Both the position numbers and the translations under genes were made by a program. A model generated the notes under the pieces. The model was not told the origin of the DNA and made no database searches. It worked only from the letters and a program-made list of their open reading frames with translations. From Alphaproteobacteria bacterium (GTDB taxonomy: Bacteria > Pseudomonadota > Alphaproteobacteria > Zavarziniales > Zavarziniaceae), in the NCBI GenBank assembly GCA_021774355.1, contig JAJFJE010000070.1, forward strand, positions 1 through 5,833: a DNA stretch of 5,833 nt, given 5' to 3'. Every line of letters starts with the position of its first letter. Positions within the stretch are counted from its first letter, which is position 1. Shown piece after piece: positions 1 through 3,615 of this stretch.

Positions 1-135
1 CGCCGGGCGGCCCTGACGGCGGCGTTCTACGACCAGTTCCGGATCAATCTCGCCACCATGCGCGAGGGCGCCGTCACCCTGCTCGCGGATGTCGACGCCC
101 AGCTTGGCGCGGCATCCGCCCGCCGGGTGGGATAG
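1..135 (+). CDS. 3' end of an unidentified protein, possibly flagellin-like (5' end outside window)
   Basis: Frame 1 is open from the first base to a TAG at 133-135 and gives 44 residues, ending ...AASARRVG. The stretch FYDQFRINLATMREGA followed by TLLADVDAQLGAASAR is amphipathic and helix-like. It can be laid against the start of the C-terminal D0/D1 helix of the flagellin in this same window (residues 254-275: INTLTEGADKLSLADLNEEGAN), sharing the EGA...L.LAD[LV][ND] pattern. If that is real, the protein stops about 30 residues before a flagellin would, so it lacks the terminal D0 helix. The downstream gene begins 8 nt later with its Shine-Dalgarno overlapping this stop codon, so the two are probably co-transcribed. 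That this is coding is supported by the tight junction and GC-rich third positions; the flagellin relation is inference from a short match and could be chance. Confidence 0.6.
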   Translation, partial: RRAALTAAFYDQFRINLATMREGAVTLLADVDAQLGAASARRVG

Positions 136-143
136 GAGGCACC

Positions 144-1178
144 ATGGTCGGCATCATCGGCGGCAGTGCGGAGATGCAGCGGCAGCAGGCCGAGGCCGCC
201 CTCGAGCGTGCCTTCATCGCCATCAAGAACAGCGTCGCAAAGCGTTACGCCAAGGAAGTTGCCGCCATCCAGGACCGCTTCCGAAGCGATACCCGGGCCA
301 GCGCGGCCGAGGCGGAATTGGACCGCCTGGTGGGGATCAAGTCCGGCGCCGACGGCGTCGTCAGCCAGTTGCGCAGCGCCCGCGGGGTGGCCGGCGCCGC
401 CCTGGAAAAGCTGACCACCGTTCACGATGCTGCGCTTGCCGGCAACAGCAGCGCCTTCGATCTGGCACTGGGCCAGCTCAACATCCAGGTCGGCAGCAGG
501 GGCCAGGGCGCGCTCGACGGGCTGCTCGGCAATGTCAGCCCGGGCCTGAAAGGCCAGCGCCTGGTGTTCGCCAATGTCGGCACCGTCCAGATCCCGCTGA
601 AAGTGCAGGCGGTGGGCACCCGCTATCTGCTCACCGACAGCGCCACCGGCACGACCTATCAGCCCGACCTGCTGGCCAAGACGCTGACCCTGGACGGCCA
701 GGCCGTCCCCTTCGATCAGTTGACCGTGACCGCCCGGGACGGCGACACCATCACCTTCACCGACGGCACCACCAGCCGCACGGTCGATTTTGCCCAGGGC
801 GGCCTCGATGTCGGCAACGCCTGGCTCTACGACCATCTGACCGGCGACGGCCAGACCCGGGCGATCGCCGACGTCCAGGCCGCGCTCGACGCGGTGCGCG
901 GTCAGATCAGCCAGTTCGATAAGGCGATCGGCCAGGCCGAACTGGGCGTGGCCGCCGTCACCCAGCGCTCCGAGGCCGCCGGCGACGAGGCCCTGAAGCT
1001 AAGCGACCAGTTGTTCGACGACCGTTCGGCCGCCCTGAAAGCCGCCGAATTGCGCCAGCAGGCCCTGGAACGGCAATTCGCTTTTGCCGCCAAGCTGCAG
1101 CGCCAAACCCTGAGCGCGGTGATCCAGCCCGACCCGCCCCAGTCAAAGACGGTTTTCAGCATTCTTGCCGGGCGCTGA
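144..1178 (+). CDS. Unrecognised 344-residue protein with helix / beta / helix layout, in a flagellar locus
   Basis: I do not recognise this family. The ATG at 144 follows AGGAGG (134-139), which overlaps the previous gene's stop. Residues about 8-98 are predicted helical with heptad-like Ala/Leu spacing and many charged residues. Residues about 135-225 look beta-rich (VFANVGTVQIPLKVQAV, RYLLTD, LTLDGQAVPF, DTITFTDGTTSRTVDF). Residues about 237-325 return to long helix, including ALKAAELRQQALERQ at 297-311. The last residues are PPQSKTVFSILAGR. No signal peptide or membrane segment is visible. The order helix-beta-helix with a C-terminus resembling flagellin's LVALQTRQQLALQ...QQVLSLF suggests, without proving, an axial or filament-associated flagellar protein. 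It converges on flaF and probably forms an operon with the partial gene upstream. A generic coiled-coil protein is the main alternative. Confidence 0.85.
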   Translation: MVGIIGGSAEMQRQQAEAALERAFIAIKNSVAKRYAKEVAAIQDRFRSDTRASAAEAELDRLVGIKSGADGVVSQLRSARGVAGAALEKLTTVHDAALAGNSSAFDLALGQLNIQVGSRGQGALDGLLGNVSPGLKGQRLVFANVGTVQIPLKVQAVGTRYLLTDSATGTTYQPDLLAKTLTLDGQAVPFDQLTVTARDGDTITFTDGTTSRTVDFAQGGLDVGNAWLYDHLTGDGQTRAIADVQAALDAVRGQISQFDKAIGQAELGVAAVTQRSEAAGDEALKLSDQLFDDRSAALKAAELRQQALERQFAFAAKLQRQTLSAVIQPDPPQSKTVFSILAGR

Positions 1179-1332
1179 CGGGCCAAGGCCGGCATTTGCC
1201 TGCCGCCTCGACAGTGGCCGCCCGGATCCGCGCCGCGGCGGCCTGGCGACCGCCGCGCCATGACGGCGGTGCGCCGTGCGGGCCTTCCGGACCTCTTGAT
1301 CGCGTAACGCCAGACGACATCTGGGGCGGCCT
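1179..1332. other. Convergent intergenic gap with GC-rich hairpins
   Basis: This 154-bp gap lies between the plus-strand unknown gene and the minus-strand flaF. I see no credible coding frame of its own; frames running through it on either strand are continuations of GC-rich shadow frames. It holds a short inverted repeat CGGCA-N6-TGCCG at 1190-1205, a perfect 8-bp stem at 1234-1257, and a 5-bp stem CCAGA-N5-TCTGG at 1311-1325 next to the flaF-end hairpin. None is followed by a clear T tract, so any transcription stop here would not be of the textbook intrinsic type. Confidence 0.6.
1234..1257. terminator. Perfect 8-bp GC hairpin between convergent genes
   Basis: CGCGGCGG at 1234-1241 pairs perfectly with CCGCCGCG at 1250-1257 around an 8-nt loop. 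It sits 56 nt past the stop of the plus-strand gene and 76 nt past the flaF stop, so it could act on both strands. There is no T tract on either side; the terminator role is inferred from position and stability only. Confidence 0.35.
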
Positions 1333-1343
1333 TCAGGCCGCCC
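1324..1343 (-). terminator. Hairpin overlapping the flaF stop codon
   Basis: GGGCGGCC (1324-1331) and GGCCGCCC (1336-1343) form a perfect 8-bp stem with a 4-nt loop. On the minus strand the loop is TGAA, and its TGA is the flaF stop codon (1333-1335). The transcript end of the flagellin-flaF unit is the likely job, either as terminator or as a 3'-end stabiliser. No T run follows on the minus strand, so factor-independent termination is uncertain. Confidence 0.4.
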
Positions 1344-1656
1344 TCAGGATCTGTTCGGACATGCCGAGGTTGAGCCGGATCAGGGTGTCGACCAGAACCG
1401 GGTCGGCGCCGCCGCGCAGGCTGCGGGCAGCCTCCACCATGAACCGGCCGGCCCGATCGAAGAACGCAATGGTCTCGTCGGGCAGGCCGCCACGGTGACC
1501 GGCGCGGTCGGCAATGGTCAGCCAGCGGGCGGCATTGAGGTCGAGCGCGTCGGCCCAGATGATCGCGCTGTCGGGCTGGCGTGCGCGGTCGAGCAGGACC
1601 GCGCATTCCAGGAAGGGGTAGGCCGCCAATTCGCGGCTGTTGAGAGCTTCCGCCAT
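1333..1656 (-). CDS. flaF: FlaF family flagellar biosynthesis regulator / flagellin export partner
   Basis: The product has 107 residues, close to the usual length of FlaF but a little short at the N-terminus. The family pattern is visible throughout: SREL near residue 8, the helix FLECAVLLDRA, DALDLNAARWLTIAD with the conserved Trp, then LPDETIAFFDRAGRFMVEAA, and near the end VLVDTLIRLNLGMSEQIL, which matches the family's 'lieiNr.im.gL' ending. The ATG at 1654-1656 is the only sensible start: an in-frame TGA lies six codons further upstream of the preceding ATC, and AGAAGGAAG gives a Shine-Dalgarno. In Caulobacter, FlaF promotes flagellin synthesis and secretion and opposes FlbT. Here it follows flagellin by 23 nt on the same strand, so it should be co-expressed with its client. 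No flbT is adjacent in this window. I am confident in the family assignment; whether the detailed Caulobacter role holds here is inferred. Confidence 0.85.
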   Translation of the reverse strand: MAEALNSRELAAYPFLECAVLLDRARQPDSAIIWADALDLNAARWLTIADRAGHRGGLPDETIAFFDRAGRFMVEAARSLRGGADPVLVDTLIRLNLGMSEQILRAA

Positions 1657-1679
1657 GATCGTCTTCCTTCTGGATCAGG

Positions 1680-2597
1680 TTACTTGAACAGGCTGAGCAC
1701 TTGCTGGTTGCTCTGGCCGGCAAAGTTGAGGGCCTGCAGGGCCAGTTGCTGCCGGGTCTGCAAGGCCACCAGATTCGCCCCCTCCTCGTTCAGGTCGGCC
1801 AGGCTGAGCTTGTCCGCCCCTTCGGTCAGGGTGTTGATGTAGCTTTTGCTGAAATCGAGCCGGGTCTGCAGGAATGTGACGTTGGCACCCAGGCTGGAGG
1901 CCGCCGCCCGTACCGTGTTGACCGCCCCGTCCAGCTGGTCGGCCAAGGCATCGAGGGATGCGAAGGCGGCCTGCTGGCTGCTGAACACGCCGGCCGAGCC
2001 GATATCCGAAAGGTCGGAAAAGCCGGCATTGAGACCGGCACCCGACACCCCGAGCAGGGCCGCCGACAGGTTGCCGCCGGCGCCGCTGTTCAGGTTCAGA
2101 AGGCCCGAAATACGCAGGTCCCGCCCGGCGACGACCAGTTGGGACGCCGTCGAATTCGAGAACCGCACCGTCAGGCTGCCGGCGGTCGCGTTGACCAGGT
2201 TGGTGCCCTGATAGGTGGCGTCGTCGAGCAGCGAGTTCAGCTGCGTCGCCAGATCGTTGAACTGCGCCGTCAGGTCGGCCCGGGTGGTGCCGTCGGCGGT
2301 ACGCGCCGAAATGACGATGCCCTTCAACTGCTTCAGCACCTTGTCGGCGGCCTCGGTGACGTTGAGGGCCGACTTCAGGGACGAGATGCCCTGATCGATT
2401 TCAGTCTTGCGATCGGTGAAGTCCGCCGCCCGGTCATTCAGGTTCTTGGACTGGAAATAAGCCACCGCATCGTCAATGGCATTGGCCACCTTCAAGCCGG
2501 TGGACAGCCGCCCCTGGGTGCGGTTGGCAAGGTCGGTCGTCTGTTGCAACGACAGCAGGTTCGCCCTGGTCGTCGAGGTTAGGGTAATATCGGCCAT
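1680..2597 (-). CDS. Flagellin (filament subunit), short alphaproteobacterial type, 305 aa
   Basis: The product polymerises outside the cell into the flagellar filament after export by the flagellar type III apparatus. Residues 1-140 are the N-terminal D0/D1 helices (MADITLTSTTRANLLSLQ; RLSTGLKVANAIDDAVAYF at 30-48; QGISSLKSALNVTEAADKVL). Residues about 141-230 form a compact middle domain. Residues about 231-305 are the C-terminal D1/D0 helices, with LADLNEEGANLVALQTRQQL at 266-285 and the terminal QVLSLFK. An in-frame ATG exists at 2672, but the start at 2597 gives the canonical flagellin N-terminus, has AAAGGGA at a good distance, and avoids starting inside the sigma-54-type promoter. At 305 residues it lacks large surface domains. 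Residues aligned with the TLR5 contact patch differ from the Salmonella type (Gln90, Gly93). It is followed by flaF. The gene name (fliC, fljK, fla) depends on the organism, so I leave it blank. Confidence 0.95.
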   Translation of the reverse strand: MADITLTSTTRANLLSLQQTTDLANRTQGRLSTGLKVANAIDDAVAYFQSKNLNDRAADFTDRKTEIDQGISSLKSALNVTEAADKVLKQLKGIVISARTADGTTRADLTAQFNDLATQLNSLLDDATYQGTNLVNATAGSLTVRFSNSTASQLVVAGRDLRISGLLNLNSGAGGNLSAALLGVSGAGLNAGFSDLSDIGSAGVFSSQQAAFASLDALADQLDGAVNTVRAAASSLGANVTFLQTRLDFSKSYINTLTEGADKLSLADLNEEGANLVALQTRQQLALQALNFAGQSNQQVLSLFK

Positions 2598-2624
2598 AGG
2601 GGTCCCTTTCTGAGGTCCGGCCAC

Positions 2625-2640
2625 AGCGCTTTCTGGCGCT
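2625..2640 (-). promoter_or_regulatory. Small hairpin at the 5' end of the flagellin leader
   Basis: AGCGC and GCGCT pair perfectly around a 6-nt loop (CAGAAA on the minus strand). If transcription starts about 12 nt below the -12 element (near 2645), the hairpin covers roughly +6 to +21 of a leader of about 48 nt. In Caulobacter, FlbT acts on the flagellin mRNA leader, so this is a candidate post-transcriptional site. The pairing is seen; the role is inferred, and a stem of five pairs is small. Confidence 0.3.
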
Positions 2641-2654
2641 GCGTCAGCCTTTCC

Positions 2655-2672
2655 TTTCAAGCCGCGTGCCAA
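2655..2672 (-). promoter_or_regulatory. Sigma-54-type promoter for flagellin-flaF
   Basis: The minus strand reads TTGGCACGCGGCTTGAAA. The -24 half (TTGGCACG) matches the sigma-54 consensus exactly, and the -12 half is TTGA where TTGC is usual, with the correct 10 nt between GG (2670-2669) and GA (2658-2657). The predicted start is near 2645, leaving a leader of about 48 nt. Several Caulobacter flagellins are transcribed by sigma-54 RNA polymerase with the activator FlbD, which fits the alphaproteobacterial setting. The single departure is A for C at -12. Confidence 0.75.
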
Positions 2673-2683
2673 TCCCGATAGGC

Positions 2684-2704
2684 ATTTATCTTATTGTTTT
2701 TATT
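2684..2704. promoter_or_regulatory. AT-rich island, possible IHF or bend site
   Basis: Only 2 of these 21 bases are G or C, in a window that is otherwise very GC-rich. The island lies just upstream of the flagellin -24 element, between it and the palindromes. That is where sigma-54 promoters commonly hold an IHF site that loops the enhancer back. TATCTTATTGTTT (2687-2699) matches the IHF consensus only partly, so the protein that uses it is a guess. Confidence 0.4.
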
Positions 2705-2766
2705 GCGTTTTGTTAGATCGGCGGCGGCCCGGAGACGAGCGGCGCCGGCAGCATGCGCTGGACACC

Positions 2767-2781
2767 CGGCAAATTCTGCCG
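2767..2781. promoter_or_regulatory. CGGCA-N5-TGCCG palindrome, candidate FlbD/NtrC-type activator site
   Basis: CGGCA (2767-2771) and TGCCG (2777-2781) are perfect inverted 5-mers around AATTC. The site lies about 97 bp upstream of the flagellin -24 element and about 28 bp upstream of the flaG one, so a single bound activator could serve both. The form, GC arms around an A-rich centre, resembles my memory of the Caulobacter ftr elements bound by FlbD. That resemblance is not checked. Confidence 0.4.
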
Positions 2782-2807
2782 CGACCGCCCGCCGCGCCCG
2801 CCGGAAG

Positions 2808-2823
2808 TGGCGCTTCAATTGAC
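2808..2823 (+). promoter_or_regulatory. Weak sigma-54-like promoter for flaG
   Basis: TGGCGCTTCAATTGAC carries GG (2809-2810) and GA (2821-2822) with the required 10-nt spacing. TGGC.C and TTG match the consensus, with the same A-for-C change at -12 as the flagellin promoter. A start near 2834 would leave a leader of about 52 nt. The overlapping TTGACT (2819-2824) followed after 17 nt by CATGCT is an alternative, poor sigma-70 reading. Confidence 0.4.
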
Positions 2824-2885
2824 TTACCGGGTCACAGGGCGCATGCTGAAAGTGCAGAAAGTCTAGCCAGAAAGGCTTGCGGATC

Positions 2886-3266
2886 ATGGTCGCGGAAGGC
2901 GGCACGATAGCGGTTTCATCGGCGGTGGCGGTCTCGACCGCGGCACGGCCGGTTTCCGTGCGTCCGCAGCCTGCCGCCGTGGCCCCGGCTGCCGCCGGAC
3001 CGCGCTTTTTGAGCCCGCGGGTGGAACTCGATCCGGCCAGCAATCTGGTGGTCGTGCAATATCGCGATTCCGAGACCGGCGACGTCGTCCGGCAATACCC
3101 CAGCGAGGCCGTGGTGCGCGAATATAAGCGCCAGCAATCCGCCGCCCCCACGGCCGACACGGCGGCATCGCCCAACCCGGCGGAGCCGCCGCCCCCCGCC
3201 TCCGGCAGTGGGTCGGATCCCCAGGCGCCGTCGCCCTCCGGCAGCCACCTGTCCATCGACGCCTGA
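2886..3266 (+). CDS. flaG: FlaG family protein
   Basis: The product has 126 residues. The FlaG core is at residues about 45-82: RVELDPASNLVVVQYRD, then SETGDVVRQYPSEAVVREYK. It matches the family pattern of a beta strand, a D.ETG.V(I/V)RQ.P turn and a final helix. FlaG proteins are encoded in flagellar operons and affect filament length or stability in several bacteria; the mechanism is not settled. The N-terminal 43 residues are Ala/Val/Pro-rich, and residues about 85-126 are Pro/Ser-rich low complexity, both probably disordered. I take the ATG at 2886, with AGAAAGG 10 nt before it. The TTG at 2877 is in frame but only 1 nt from that Shine-Dalgarno. The gene is divergent from flagellin and shares its control region, and it converges on flgL. 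Confidence 0.85.
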   Translation: MVAEGGTIAVSSAVAVSTAARPVSVRPQPAAVAPAAAGPRFLSPRVELDPASNLVVVQYRDSETGDVVRQYPSEAVVREYKRQQSAAPTADTAASPNPAEPPPPASGSGSDPQAPSPSGSHLSIDA

Positions 3267-3280
3267 GGCCGTTGCGGCTC
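3265..3280 (+). terminator. Possible flaG 3'-end hairpin overlapping the stop codon
   Basis: GAGGCCG (3265-3271) pairs with CGGCTC (3275-3280) around TTG with one bulged G. It overlaps the last two bases of the TGA stop. No T tract follows. A 3'-end role is inferred from position; the strong palindromes downstream could serve the same end. Confidence 0.25.
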
Positions 3281-3304
3281 GCCCCGGCCGGCCCCCCGCC
3301 GGTC

Positions 3305-3421
3305 CGCCACCGGGACACCGGCCGTTCCCCAACCGTCATGGCCGGGCCTGTCCCGGCCACCCACGGGAACACCAGCCCCGCCACGAACACGTGGATGACC
3401 GGGTCAAGCCCGGTCATGACG
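3305..3421. repeat. REP/BIME-like palindromic unit, copy 1
   Basis: This is the first of two tandem 117-bp units at a period of 137 bp; three positions differ between copies (3315, 3364, 3383). Inside are two 31-nt arms in inverted orientation, 3335-3365 and 3390-3420, agreeing at 26 of 31 positions. Each arm is itself a hairpin: TGGCCGGG/CCCGGCCA around CCTGT (3339-3359), and ATGACCGGG/CCCGGTCAT around TCAAG (3395-3417). Paired arms of this sort are typical of BIME-type repeats dispersed in bacterial genomes, and the 'MTGLDPVIHV' reverse translation is one I remember from alphaproteobacteria. It lies in the convergent gap between flaG and flgL, where it may also end transcription from both sides. 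No RAYT transposase is present. Confidence 0.85.
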
Positions 3422-3441
3422 AAAAGGAGAACGCCGCCCCG

Positions 3442-3558
3442 CGCCACCGGGGCACCGGCCGTTCCCCAACCGTCATGGCCGGGCCTGTCCCGGCCACCCA
3501 TGGGAACACCAGCCCCGCCGCGAACACGTGGATGACCGGGTCAAGCCCGGTCATGACG
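3442..3558. repeat. REP/BIME-like palindromic unit, copy 2
   Basis: This is the second copy, 114/117 identical to the first and separated from it by a 20-bp spacer (3422-3441). Its arms are at 3472-3502 and 3527-3557, with the same two hairpins. The near identity suggests a recent tandem duplication, or gene conversion between copies. The identity extends about 30 bp upstream of the left arm, so the duplicated unit is larger than the palindrome itself. Confidence 0.85.
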
Positions 3559-3580
3559 CATGGGAAGAGGACACCGCCAC

Positions 3581-3597
3581 CGGCGTCGCGGACGCCG
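3581..3597 (-). terminator. Hairpin after flgL
   Basis: CGGCGTC (3581-3587) and GACGCCG (3591-3597) form a perfect 7-bp stem with a 3-nt loop, 18 nt beyond the flgL stop on the minus strand. There is no T tract after it. It is the first strong hairpin met by transcripts leaving flgL and so a candidate for the 3' end of the flgK-flgL unit. Confidence 0.4.
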
Positions 3598-3615
3598 AAT
3601 GGCGGAGCCAAACCG

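Larger units (their letters stand above)
2749..2848. repeat. 10-bp perfect inverted repeat, arms 90 bp apart
   Basis: CAGCATGCGC at 2749-2758 recurs as its exact reverse complement GCGCATGCTG at 2839-2848. Each arm contains the palindrome GCATGC. The left arm would sit about 105-113 bp upstream of the predicted flagellin start, and the right arm just inside the predicted flaG leader. They enclose the CGGCA palindrome and the flaG promoter element. A paired binding site for one regulator is possible; chance cannot be excluded for a match of this length. Confidence 0.4.
2598..2885. other. Divergent control region between flagellin and flaG
   Basis: This 288-bp gap separates the divergent flagellin and flaG genes. 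It contains, from flagellin outward: a 5'-leader hairpin (2625-2640), a sigma-54-type promoter facing left (2655-2672), an AT-rich island (2684-2704), a 10-bp inverted repeat with arms at 2749-2758 and 2839-2848, a CGGCA-N5-TGCCG palindrome (2767-2781), and a weaker sigma-54-like element facing right (2808-2823). No coding frame in it is believable. The layout of promoter, flexible AT-rich DNA and distal palindrome is what one expects for an enhancer-dependent flagellar promoter. Confidence 0.7.

Noticed and set aside
27..836. Long minus-strand open frame (269 codons) opposite the unknown plus-strand gene
   Set aside because: It is antisense to two well-supported plus-strand frames, is Gly/Ala/Asp-rich in the way of GC-rich shadow frames, and has no recognisable domain.
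1190..1205. Second copy of the CGGCA/TGCCG palindrome as an activator site
   Set aside because: The spacer is 6 rather than 5, the centre is different, and it lies between convergent gene ends with no promoter nearby. A small 3'-end hairpin is likelier.
902..1723. Minus-strand open frame of 273 codons crossing the convergent gap
   Set aside because: It overlaps flaF and the 3' end of flagellin in another frame, and its product is Arg/Pro-rich, typical of a shadow frame.
1701..2582. Plus-strand open frame of 293 codons opposite flagellin
   Set aside because: It is the antisense of a certain flagellin gene, with no domain and no ribosome binding site.
2819..2847. Sigma-70 promoter TTGACT-N17-CATGCT for flaG
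   Set aside because: The -10 hexamer matches at only three of six positions, and the TTGA overlaps a better sigma-54-like element. It is kept only as an alternative.
2657..3501. Overlapping minus-strand frames through flaG and the repeats (235 and 205 codons)
   Set aside because: They read through the control region and the palindromic repeats. The 'MTGLDPVIHV'-like peptide is the translation of a repeat, not a protein.
3272..3535. Plus-strand frame of 87 codons across the repeats
   Set aside because: It is made mostly of the two repeat copies and has no family resemblance.
3305..3558. CRISPR array
   Set aside because: There are only two units, each 117 bp with internal palindromes and a 20-bp spacer; this is a BIME-like tandem, not short repeats with unique spacers.
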